Assembly (NCBI RefSeq): GCF_040581485.1
Contig: NC_090134.1
Coordinates: 18,157,501-18,221,500 of the forward strand
Reading direction: 5' to 3'
DNA from: Linepithema humile
Lineage: Eukaryota > Arthropoda > Insecta > Hymenoptera > Formicidae
Length of the DNA: 64,000 nt
Position 1 is the first letter of the stretch. Each line of letters opens with the position of its first letter. The translations under genes and the position numbers were made by a program. The notes under the pieces are model-generated. The model was given only the letters and a program-made list of their open reading frames with translations. It did not search any database and was not told the DNA's origin. Positions 53,275 to 64,000 of this stretch are shown in pieces.

Positions 53275-56200
53275 TTATTTTGACATTTCCGCGATGATGG
53301 GGCGATGGTATACCTTCGGTGATCTGCTACGACGCCATTCGGATTGTTCCTAAAAACAGAACAATTAATTATCATCATAGCATTGTATATAATATTACCA
53401 TAATAGATATTATTAGTGCTGTAATCGGACGTGGATTATTATTAACAAATTTTCATGCCATTATAATATCCAATTAACGCAAGATGCGCATTTATTATAT
53501 ATTACAAGCTACAATGATTACCAAATGAGCTGATTCATAAAGTATGATAAATGCACACACCGCGGGTGAGATCGCGTCATATATCAATTGAAAGAAATCG
53601 AGGGCGAAGCAAAAAGTTCCTAAATTATCACAATTTAAAAAGTTCCGATGATCATTGCCAACGAGTGGAATTCCTTTTAAAATGGCCTAATTCTTTACGC
53701 CTAGTAGAACTTCGAACGCTTATAATACCTTTCTTTCGTTAAGCTAGTTTCTTTAATGATTCACTTTATAAAGGGTCGCGCCCAGCGTCGAATATTGACC
53801 CTACGGTCGGCAAGAAATAGAAATCAGACGGTGCTTAAAGGGGCGAAACACGTGCGCGTCCAGGAAGGGTTAGTAAAATAAATAAAAATATCCCGCTGAG
53901 CAACGTAAACTCGGATAGTTGCGTAAAGGTCTGAGATAGGGTCAAGCATGAATCTAATTTTATGTTTGCCAATCGAGCGGCTGCGTGCCGGGTATACCGA
54001 GCCTGATCTAATGTCCGACGCAACGACCGAAAGTCAAGTGGAGGCATGATACATCTATATGACCTTTGGTAATTCAGAGTTTATAGGTCGTCTCGTGTGT
54101 CGCATAAAAAAGAGAGTAAGGGAGAGAGAACGAGAGAGACTCCTTTTTGTCGTAACAATATCTAGCGCGTATACACGGAAAATCGTATAAATGTATATAA
54201 ACGGGTTTTATTAAATCTCTCATTCTTCGACGGCGATAAAATTTTAATTAAAAGCGAATTCGCGATCGGCACGGTTTACCCGTAAACCCTTTGTACGAGT
54301 GTCCGAGAGTTTCACAGTTATTCACCTCCAGCCTGCGGACTATTAAATTATTTAAGGTCGATGATCGCGCGTAAATTCTGAATAGAGACGCGAGTGGGTC
54401 ACGGCCTGATGATTTTTATCCGTAGTTGTTGAATTAAAACACGACAAAGGATACTCGCGCGCATACTGTGCCGTTCAAGTTGCGAAACGGATTTTTCATT
54501 TACACGCGACGATGCGACCGCGCAACGAGGTCCATTTATCGCAGCAAATAATTTACCTCCGGCTTCAATAGCTTCTCGATGCACGACATTTTGCTGTTCA
54601 TTATTTCCAGCTCTAATTCCTCCTTGCATAACTGTCGCAGTGAAAATCGGTAAAACGTTTTTAATCGGTGAGTGGCGATCGATTAAAGAAGTTATATCAA
54701 TTCTTACCATTTTTTTTGTCTTCTCCTGAAACACGCTCATACGCTGCAACTGAAGATCGAAATTATAGATAGAACGCGATGTAAGATCATCAATCATATG
54801 TTTTTAAGTTTTGAATATTTTACGATAAACTTACATGCTTGTGAATACATTTGTACGGAGGTATAATGCTAACGACGCTTTCTATCCGCGGTAACTTCTG
54901 TAAATTATTGATAATCAGCGTTAGTGCTTTGAAAGCGTTCAATATCGCTCTAGCCTTCGCACTTCAATCTAGCTGTGATTGCCGAGACTGCCGACTTACC
55001 TTTTCCGCTTTCTCGAGCAATTCACGAAAAAGAGTGTCGTTCGACGTCATCGTATTCAAACTCTAAGCCAGAAGAGGGATATAATTACTTAGAATAATGA
55101 TTTATTAACGTTAAATTACATCTGTATCATATTAAATTAACTTTTTATTCTTATTATAAAAATAGCAAAAATCCGCGATGTAATTTTTATCGCGCGCTTA
55201 TCAATTTGTTTGATTAAAAAAATATATTTTGCAGTTAAAAAAATAAAAACAGTAAATTTAAATCAATAAAAATATATTTTGTTTAAAAATTACTTTTTTA
55301 AATACATATTAAAGCAAGTGATTCATCTGTATTGCGGAGAAAATAGTTAAAATTTCTTTCCTCAAAAACGAAGGAGCAGTTCTTCGCGTTTATAAGAATT
55401 ATATTTGTTACAACAGCACGTGCGCGAAGACATTGGTATTCAAGCGATTGCCTCGCAAAGTTGTTTACATTTTCTTTAAGTCGGCACGAGAGTTCGGGAC
55501 TGGCAAGGTTTTCGGATGATACGTGACTCGTTTTCTTCCGTACAGTAACGTGAGCATTATCTATTTAAAGACTACGACGCGATGAGGAATCGGAATATCG
55601 GTAATTTTGCGACTTCGGCCGTTTATTGTCCCTTCATTAATTACACGCCGAAATAATATTATTACGTTGGATTTAAAGCAAACAATTAATTATAGAACCA
55701 TGTACTCATATTGTCAATTATTGTATTGAGTCGTACGGTATCATATGCAAATTAATTGCCAGAATAACAAGCTCACTTGAATTTTCTCTGACAAACAAAT
55801 GATTGTGCCTAGAGGCTTTCATGGTTACTGTTGCAAATAAAATTAATTAACATATAAATTTTTTATTTGACACTTTGTGCTATCCTAATTATATCTGAAT
55901 AGTGAAAGAATAAAAAAATTGAATTGTTTAGAAAGGAAAAATTTTTGTTCGCGTTATTTCAAAATTAAAATTGCGTTATCAAATCATGCTGAACTCACTG
56001 CTATCGAACAGATAACCATAATCACTGCGAAGATGAACGTAATGAAAGTCACCGCTCCGCAATAGGCATTTAAATTGAAGAAATGCCTGAGATTGTGATC
56101 GGCGATGAGGAATCGGTATATCTGAAACGGGACAACGATTCGTGAAAAATCGAAGGCCTCCGAGGCCGAGATAACCCTAATCGATTTGCATTTCTGACCA

Positions 56201-56646
56201 GCGAGTTCAAACCGTATCCGGACGCTCGATAGTACTTGTGCAGCCTAGTGTCCATGATGGGGAGGGCGATAACTACCGGATAATTTGTCGAGATCGTAAG
56301 GAGATACCACGTCGATGGTCGTGGGTAATCAGGAGGCGAACGGCGAATCTATCATTCAAACGAATATTTGACAGGAGACGGCGGTCTTTCATTGGCACGC
56401 AGCGCGATCGATCGAACAAATGATGGTAAAATAAGCAAATTGCTTTGACGTTAGTTAAACAACCGGACAGTCACCCATTCTTCCATTGAGCTCTATAACA
56501 TACAGGAGTGAGCCTTTAAGAACTAATGTGTAATTTGCGGCTCAAAGATAGCAATAGTAGACACGTCTGTCCTTCAATTTACTATCGTGTATAATAGCAA
56601 TATTAAAAACGAAAACAGACGTGAGACAGATGTCTCTGTACAATAC

Positions 56647-56691
<45 letters not shown>

Positions 56692-57191
56692 GTGAGGCTA
56701 TTCGCACCTTTCAAGACTCCAGTATATATTATAGAGCATTCTTTCAAGTTTGGTAATGACATTATCATTGCCAATAATCATGATTTCTATCCAAGTGTCA
56801 TTATCGACGATGGCATGAAATCTTGAAAAGTCTAAAGTTAATTCTTGAAAAAGCTCAAGCAACACGCTCTTCTTTGTGGAAGGTTGTACTTTTAAATTTT
56901 ATATTTAATAGATGGCTGCGCGAACAAACAACTTTCTTTTCTGAAAGCAGATTAACTGATAGTCTTTCATGAAAGAAAAATGTGTAACCAAAAGATTTGC
57001 AGACCTTTATTTATTATGGGCCATCATTTGCGGCACCCATTGAGCATCAGTTAGGAGCTTGACACACTTCAGTATAATTAATTTTCGTACTCACTCACCG
57101 CTGAGTAATATCGCTCCATTTTCTTGCATTTCGCCCTTCTTTCTTCGGTATTTACACGAGAGCCACCCCTCGCGTTTTGAAGTTCGAGCAT
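53275..57191 (-). CDS. Unrecognised single-pass membrane/coiled-coil protein, seven small exons (predicted)
   Basis: Not recognised. Seven exons on the minus strand join into a complete 177-residue frame: 57099-57191 (start, MLELQNARGG), 55999-56121, 55000-55062, 54835-54897, 54708-54749, 54557-54631 and 53275-53349 (stop TAA). Every exon length is a multiple of three, so all six introns are phase 0. The splice sites are strong (donors GCG|GTGAGT, GCA|GTGAGT, AAG|GTAAGT, CAT|GTAAGT, ATG|GTAAGA; acceptors TTACAG, CTTCAG, GACAG, TTTTTAG). An in-frame stop lies upstream of the first ATG. The protein has a basic N-terminus, a hydrophobic segment near 53-72 (GAVTFITFIFAVIMVICSIA), then a helical, charged region from about 79 (FRELLEKAEK; EKTKKM; CKEELELEIM) likely to form coiled coil, and a basic tail (RRSRSPK). 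There is no signal peptide, so a type II or tail-out membrane protein is likely. Exons were assembled by eye; function unknown. Confidence 0.65.
56649..56688. repeat. (CT)n microsatellite
   Basis: About 40 bases of CT repeat inside the first intron of the predicted seven-exon minus-strand gene. Confidence 0.9.
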
Positions 57192-59170
57192 GCTTCGTGT
57201 CAGCCGCGTTCGTTACGTGTCATTAGGATCCTCGTGAAAGGTTTGTTTAGTTTTGCGTGCGCCGCCAATATTCTTCCCGCGCCGAAGTTTCCTGGCGTAA
57301 TTTATAACCCGCGGCTTTCGACCGTGTATACGTAACACGGAATGTGGTTATTGAGTTATAAAAGCACAACGTTTGATGGAAGTATTATCCATAATTGAGC
57401 TTTCTTTTGCTTTGATTATGTCAAGGTTAGATTTACTTAAAGATTTATATTTCAAGAGCCCGTAAAATATACATTTATACTTCAATATAGACATATATTT
57501 CAAAGGCTCATAAAATATAAATAATACAAAATGCACATAATAATTATATTTTAAGATATTAATATTAATTTCAAATATTTAATAGCATGTGTAATTTCAT
57601 CAAACTTACTCATGTAATTAATTATTATGTTAATATATCAAATAATTCTTATGCCAATTATATAGTTATAATTAATTTGAGATTAATGTGAAAGAGCTAA
57701 GCTAGTTGAACTGTTGCGATAATGCTATTTATTTTTGTGATTAAAAGGTTAAACGAATCAAATGAAAATTATCGTATCTTTTTAATCTCTCGATTATTAT
57801 ATATAGAATAGATATGTCTGCTATAAGCAGATGGAAAAATATATTAGAAACGTTTCTGGATACGACCTGGAATATGGCATACGGGTAATAGAATTATCTA
57901 TTGGGAACTTAATATCGAGTGCAGTTCGTAAAATATTGTGTTATTTTAGATCGTTTTTCCATATTACACTTTTTATTGTCTGTACTAAAAATATTTATTA
58001 TCATTATTATCAATAGTATTACAACAAGAAACAAGTTGCAGCTTTTTTTAAATATTATTTCTATAAAAAAATATATTAAGTATATTTATCGAAAATATGT
58101 GAATTGCAAAAACATGAGTTTATTTTATTTTGCGCCACACATAAATTGTTTTCTGTCTTGTTCAAAATAATGGAAGGACTTTCATATTAGCATAAAGCGT
58201 CGTTATTTTCGATCCAGATAGTCGTACTGAAAGATCGTCGGGTCAGGTCAAAATTTCGCATATTTTCACAATCTCGTCCTGTAGAGTTTTCGTGACTGCC
58301 GCGACTGTCAAGGAGGAAAGGGAGAGAGAGAGAAAAAGAGAGAGAGAAGAACGGGAAGTACGTGAAAAAAATATGTAATTAAAATCCAACGCTGCGGATG
58401 AGATGCATCTCGAGCACGAACAGGGAAATCAGGGCGAGGAGACGAGAAAATTACCAGGATAGACGGAGGGAGATAGGATAGAACGACTGACGGGTTAGAG
58501 GAAGACGAGTGTGCGCGAAAAACAAAAAAAAAACTAGCGAGGAAAGTTGAAAAAAATGTGCGACAAGCAGTCGTGCGCTTGCCGAAAAAAGGCAAAGACC
58601 GTCAGAACTGAACTATGACAAACTGAGAGAGCTGGAAGACGCTTACGCGAAGTTTATGCAGGCGGAAGGTGGAGTAGAAAGTCTGTTTCTCCAGTTGGCA
58701 TTCGTTCAATATTATCGTTCAAAATGAAATTATTATTCGATTTTAATATTCCATAAAACTAAATTCTCCGAGAATTAAGAAGCTTTCTATTTTGAAACGG
58801 AAAGTTTCTTAATAACACGGTAACTCTGGAATGTTTTGTACGTATATTGGAGATGCATATGTGACTGTGCAGTAACAAATCGAACATTTTATTAATAGCG
58901 TGCACAAAAACATCGTTTTAAAACGAGCAGACACGATAGGACATTGGCATTATTGGTTTACAAATCTACTCCACACATAACAACATTCAATAAAAATTAA
59001 ATAAGAACAACGTTTTAAAATCAGCAAAATGCTAAGAAACTCAATAATTAATGAACAAATTTTTTCAAATAAAGAATTATGACTATTATCATACTCTGAA
59101 AACAAGATATTGCCTTCAATTTATCTATTTTGCAGTCGAAAGTACTAATAAAAGTTTTGATATTACAGAG
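57192..59170. other. Region between the membrane-protein gene and the arginine-kinase-like locus
   Basis: A GC-balanced stretch around 57120-57330 could be the promoter of the minus-strand gene. AT-rich DNA follows, then a purine-rich stretch at 58310-58670. Within it, 58605-58668 (frame reading NYDKLRELEDAYAKF) resembles an arginine kinase N-terminus and ends near a donor-like GAAG|GTGGAG, but no start codon in frame was found. Confidence 0.35.
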
Positions 59171-62100
59171 CGTATTTAATTTTGTTTTTGGATAAAAGTG
59201 ATTTCTTGCTGAAAAAACATCTAACGAGAACCTTATTCGAGCTAAAGACACGTGTGACCATAGGGCTTAATCCTCAGACAGACGTGATCCAGTCTGGCAA
59301 ATCCCGATTCTTCCGTTGGCATATACGCGCCCGATCCCAAGGCCTACGACGTCTTCACCGAATTATTCGATCCTGTGATCGAAGAATATCACGTTGATTT
59401 CAAGCCCCACGATGTTCATCCCGACCTGGATTGGGGTGAGCCAGAAAAACTGGGTAATCTCGATCCCACGGGGAAGTACGTGGTTTCGACGCGAATTCGG
59501 TGCGTAAGGTCAATCAAGGGTTATCCCTTCAATCCTGCCATAAACGAAATTCACTACCACGAGCTGAAGCGAAAAGTAAGAAGACATTGGTGGATTTATA
59601 AACGAGGGTTTAGAATTCTGGCTGTTACCCAAGTCGTCGGATATAAAATCATTCATTTTTTCAGAAGTTTTCAGAAGTCTTCGATTAGAGAAAATAGAAT
59701 AGAGATAGCTCGATAAAAAATTTAGAAATTCTTTTTCCTTCCGTAAGAACTCGTGAGCAAAGTTCTTGATCGGATATAAAAATGAACAAAGCCCATAAGG
59801 GGTCTATAAACGTCGTTCTACCTGAAGCTTTCGAAGCACTAAAATCCGCCACTGATAGAACGACGCGTGGCTTATCCCAAGAAAATGATTTCTGCAATTA
59901 GTTTTGTACCGCTTAGTGGCGTAGCGAATGAGAATTACAGCTACTGTAAGAGTGAGGCTAAGAAGATAGCTTTTATAACGCGATTATCCCGCGCCTGTAG
60001 GTGCAGGAAGCTTTAACTTCGTTAAAGGACGAGCTCAAAGGAACCTATTACACGCTCAGAGCATTAGACAAACAGATCCGGCAACAATTACTAAACGATC
60101 ATTTCCTGTCCAAGGGAGGCAACAGATTTCTGGAAGCGGTGAACGCCACCAGGTTTTGGCCAACGGGTATGAGCTTTCTAATATGATAATGCACAACTAT
60201 AGTATTAATATTGCAACAACGGTAAATGTTCTACACTTGAAATTAAATTCAACGTCTTGATTAAACTTTAGATTAAATTGCACAGATAAACTAAAATTAT
60301 CCAACGTCTTGAATCTTGTATCTTCATAGTCGAAATCGACCGGTATTCCGAATGTACTCCATTTACGTTAACTGTGCGCTAAGAGCCAACTTCGGCAATG
60401 TTATACGGGGTCAAACTTCGATCCAGCCGTAGTTACTTTCGTTAAAACATTCAATTACAATGTCTTAAGTTCCTTCAGCCTGCTCGAAAACATTAATCCC
60501 CGGTAAGCCAAATGCCCCAAATCGAGGGGTTTATGTTGAAACGAAGATTAAACCAAAACTTTACTAAGATTAAAGCAACTTCGATGCGGCAACGAATAAG
60601 CAAAACGATTATGCGAGCCAGCGTTTCGCTCCGCGGAACGAAACATGTATTTTTCAACAGCTCCCTATAATAAGCATTTCTACTTTCTCCTCTCTTATTG
60701 TATATTAAATAATTATTTAAGTTAGATATCTTTCAAGATATCCGTGTAAACAATATTCTTTGGTATAATATCTTATACATACGTTATACGAAATACGAAG
60801 GTGGTGAGTAGCTGATTAAATGAATTTGCATTAATGATTTTCGTCACGATGGGGTCTCGAAGATCCCTCCGCCCCTAGGATTAGAGAGTTAAAAGGGTTA
60901 GAGGGTATTATGGAGCTTAGTGTTACGCTCAGAAGGGTGTGTGGTATTCGGAAAGAATTTTCGAAGATAGCCGAATGTTTCGCTGAATTTCCCCCCCCCC
61001 CCTTTCTTTTCTTTTCTTTCTTTTTTTTTTATATAAGTAACTTTGTAACTTCTTTTGAATCGCATTTGCACAATGCATATAATGTTCTGAATTATTAACT
61101 TGCTATTGCACGCTGTTCAAAATTTTCTCAGTTTTTTTCATTTTCAGAACTTAATAAAAATTTATTTGTCAAATAACCGTGAAGTAAAATAATTCAAAAT
61201 ACGCTTTTATATGAAGAAATCGAATTACCGCATCAGTAAAAAAAATGCTCACTATTTACCGGCCAGCAGACAGAAAGTCCCTGCGCGTCCTTTCTCGCAT
61301 TCACGTAACATCTGCAATTATGCTTAATTAACAGCATCATAACTCCGTTGGGTTTTTCTTCTCCTGCATTTGACATTGTTGCTAATATTAATTAAATGCA
61401 CTACGGAAATGTGATTCGCTATAGAACAGATTTAATTGTGTGTTTTGTTTCCTTCGGCGATTGCGTATCGCATTGGATACTTTTCTTTTTCCATTTCCTG
61501 CATGCATTCGACGGAGATTACTACACTCAATCTGCTTGTTATTCACGGATAATCAGAATCATAACCAGATCCATTTTTCCTTTTAATAAAGAGATTCACT
61601 CGAATCAATACGAACTAGCCTTTGAATATACTAGTAGATTAAAGTGCATACAACACTTGGTTTTCATGCTCTTTCGAACTTTAGACTTTCATATTGCTTT
61701 ATATCAAGAGCTTTCTGTTACTTTTTGTTCCTGTGTAGAAAAAAAATAATATCCTAATTTACTATATTTTACTGTGTCAATTTTGTATAACTTATTTTAT
61801 CTTTAATTGGACAGTTAACAAACTCGTTTATATTGAGTTAATCTTAATGTTTTATATAATTTGTCTCTCGATTCTGCTCTGTCATGATCAACTGAATCCA
61901 AAAATAGCGATTTTCATAGTTTATCAACGAGACGATGAAGTACAAATTGTGCGAGAACATAAGCGAGATTTTCGTAAAATATCAGTGAGATTAGAACAAG
62001 TTTATCCTTAAGACGCACTTACGAGATGCTCCGTCGAGATAAAGACCACGCCACATTTCGAGCACTTAACGTGATTATGAACGTGCACGAAGAAATAATT

Positions 62101-63352
62101 TAAATTAAAATGTAAGAGGTCGAGAGAGCTTTCTCTAACTTCCGGAACACGTGTTCCGATGTAATGTTTCTTGACTTAAAATAAAACGGTCTCGTTTAAA
62201 GGTTAAACGACGGAGTTGCTGCCTTGCGATCTATCCATTATCTCTTCCGCAGTACAGTAAAACTTACTGTAATATTTATAACGAGTATAATAATAACGAC
62301 ATCAACACTTAAGATAGCACGACGTAATAGAAGACCTTTCGCGATTAAAGAAGAATGGCTTCCCGTTTGAAAAGTTCACGGCATATAGAATCGCCGCACG
62401 CTTGTATAACGCTGCTCTTTCCTTCAGGCAGGATATTTTTTAACGAAGAGAAAACTTTTCTTGTCTGGTGTAACGTGGGGGGATCACATGCGTCTAATAT
62501 CGATGGAGCGAGGCGGTAACCTCGCGGCGGTGTACGGGAGACTCGTTAAAGCGGTCCAAGAAATCGGGAAGAAATTGGAATTCCAGCGGCACCGGAGACT
62601 CGGCTTCCTCACATCCTGCCCTACGAATCTTGGCACGACCATCCGAGCCTCCGTGCACGTTCGCCTGCCGAAATTGAGCGCGGATTATCGGCATTTCGAA
62701 GAGATCGCGACCGTGCACGGTCTTCAGGTGAGAACACGACGGTATTATATGAGGATCAGCTGATCAGACGAATGAATATTACAGTTATTCGGTAGATATA
62801 GAGAAAAGATCGGATTGCTGCCTTTCACAAAATCTAATCTTTCTGAATTGTATTTTAAATATACAATATATTTCATACAAACAGCATTTATTTATAAAAT
62901 TTTGTTCGCTCAATGTATTTTAAATTCTTTGAACATTGAAATTCCTGACAAAAATAGATTTTATGTAATATATATATATATGTGATAATTGTGTATTATT
63001 GAATAAAATTTTATAATTGGCGATATAAAAATGTAATAAGTATGTAAATGATGTAAAAATAGTTTTTAAATTTATATAACTTCGTTAAGTATAAATCAGG
63101 AAAAATACACAAATGAAGAAAAATATACAAATGGGATATACTTTATAAAAAGCCTCTTTTAGATTTTTAGATATTGACATTATACAGATTCGAGGAGTAA
63201 GGAACGAACACGCCAAGAACGAAGTTGGCATTTACGACATCAACAACAGACGGCGATTGGGATTGATGGAAAGAGAAGCTCTTTACGAAATGAGAAATGA
63301 TGTTGCGGAACTGTTCAAACTGGAAAAACAGTTGAAAAGAAGAATATCATAA
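59171..63352 (+). pseudogene. Arginine-kinase-like locus, frameshifted, catalytic glutamates lost
   Basis: Arginine kinase transfers phosphate between ATP and arginine as an energy buffer. Four exons match the family in order: about 59171-59575, 60001-60166, 62428-62727 and 63188-63352 (stop TAA). All internal splice sites are intact and in compatible phases. Kept features include STRIRC (two phosphate-binding arginines), DHMRLIS, the reactive cysteine in CPTNLGT, IRASVH and the C-terminal NNRRRLG. Defects: near 59297, between DVIQSG and NPDSSVGIYAPD, about five bases are missing and the frame shifts. At 62477-62482 a run of six G adds one base after FLVWCN. The two catalytic glutamates of the NEED and HTE motifs are replaced (VG and K positions). 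A possible N-terminal exon lies at 58605-58668. A pseudogene is most likely; a catalytically dead paralogue with assembly errors is the alternative. Confidence 0.8.
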
Positions 63353-64000
63353 TCTTGTTTTAAATATCGGTTGTGGTATTTCTTAATTTCTTCATATATT
63401 GCTGTACACTTAATCTATCTCATCTAATCAATATAATTTTGCATACTCTACGGATTTATTTTTTATAAATATAAAATATACACAGTGTGTGTGTGTGTGT
63501 TTAATAATGTATAATTATCTAACATATCTAATATTGTGCTGATCTGTCAATGTTGTATGATATATTATGTTAATTTTTTGTAGTACAGGAATTATTTTCG
63601 AAAAAAATTAAGTAATATTTTAACCAGATGGTCTATGATATACGATAAAAAGAGTTACAAGGGTTCGAATGTTGGGCAAACGTTAGAATAACGTCGATAT
63701 GACTGTTTGCACAGTAAAAGGTCGTTTCACAAATATGTGGGGCGTCCAACGGTAGCAAAAGTTGCGATTGATTGGTTTCTCTCTGCGTATTTGTCTTTCT
63801 TAAAATAAAATGATTTATCTGACGTTTCTCTTTTCTCATTTTCGATGACACAATATTTTTTTCACGATATATTTTATCGCGCAATTGTGTTAATTTACGC
63901 GAAATAATTATGTTCATTCACATTTACGTAAAAATTAAAAAAATTTTTAATTACACTTTAATTTCCATGTTACTTACATGCATTCAACGCATATAAATCA
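63353..64000. other. 3' flank of the arginine-kinase-like locus
   Basis: AT-rich sequence with a short GT repeat (63484-63500). No gene recognised up to the window end. Confidence 0.35.

Noticed and set aside
56160..56340. Protein-like minus-strand stretch between the first two exons of the seven-exon gene
   Set aside because: Lacks a usable donor, and the flanking exons join in frame without it.
61013..61031. C-run and T-run in the arginine-kinase-like intron as a regulatory site
   Set aside because: Ordinary homopolymer and polypyrimidine sequence within an intron.
1..64000. CRISPR arrays, tRNA and rRNA genes
   Set aside because: No regular spaced repeats, no tRNA A/B-box pairs with foldable arms and no rRNA-like sequence were seen; CRISPR is not expected in an insect genome.

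Overview
The window looks like nuclear DNA of a hymenopteran insect, most likely an ant. Genes are split by short, AT-rich GT-AG introns, CpG is abundant despite the AT-rich background, and GA/CT microsatellites and MITEs are frequent. The recognisable genes are a vitellogenin receptor, the DEAD-box helicase me31B, a Kekkon-type receptor and an arginine kinase relative. The species assignment is an inference from these features.

Layout. 1-9.4 kb (minus): most of a vitellogenin receptor, from signal peptide to second beta-propeller, with its 3' end outside the window; a leader exon and promoter lie near 10.45 kb. 11.9-13.0 kb (plus): a small Snail-type zinc-finger gene with three fingers. 13.8-17.8 kb (plus): me31B, complete, with seven coding exons and a non-coding leader exon. 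17.8-25.9 kb: no gene recognised, but it holds a MITE at 19.9 kb and a 1-kb palindromic element at 23.5-24.5 kb with hammerhead-ribozyme-like cores and a nested MITE. 26.0-27.3 kb (minus): a probable 87-codon gene assembled from three short exons. 26.5-32.6 kb is CpG-rich and purine-rich and holds an intronless-CDS Kekkon family gene at 30.15-32.05 kb. 32.6-53.2 kb: a 20-kb gene-poor stretch with a hAT-type MITE, a fold-back repeat and simple repeats. 53.3-57.2 kb (minus): an unrecognised seven-exon gene for a 177-residue membrane/coiled-coil protein, reconstructed from exons of 42-123 nt. 59.2-63.35 kb (plus): an arginine-kinase-like locus with two frameshifts and both catalytic glutamates replaced.

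The genes do not form a pathway. VgR (yolk uptake) and me31B (maternal mRNA repression) are both known germline genes, but nothing in the sequence shows joint regulation. No tRNA, rRNA or CRISPR array was seen. The items most worth checking are the two small-exon genes without a recognised family, the palindrome with hammerhead-like cores, and the decayed or repurposed arginine kinase.
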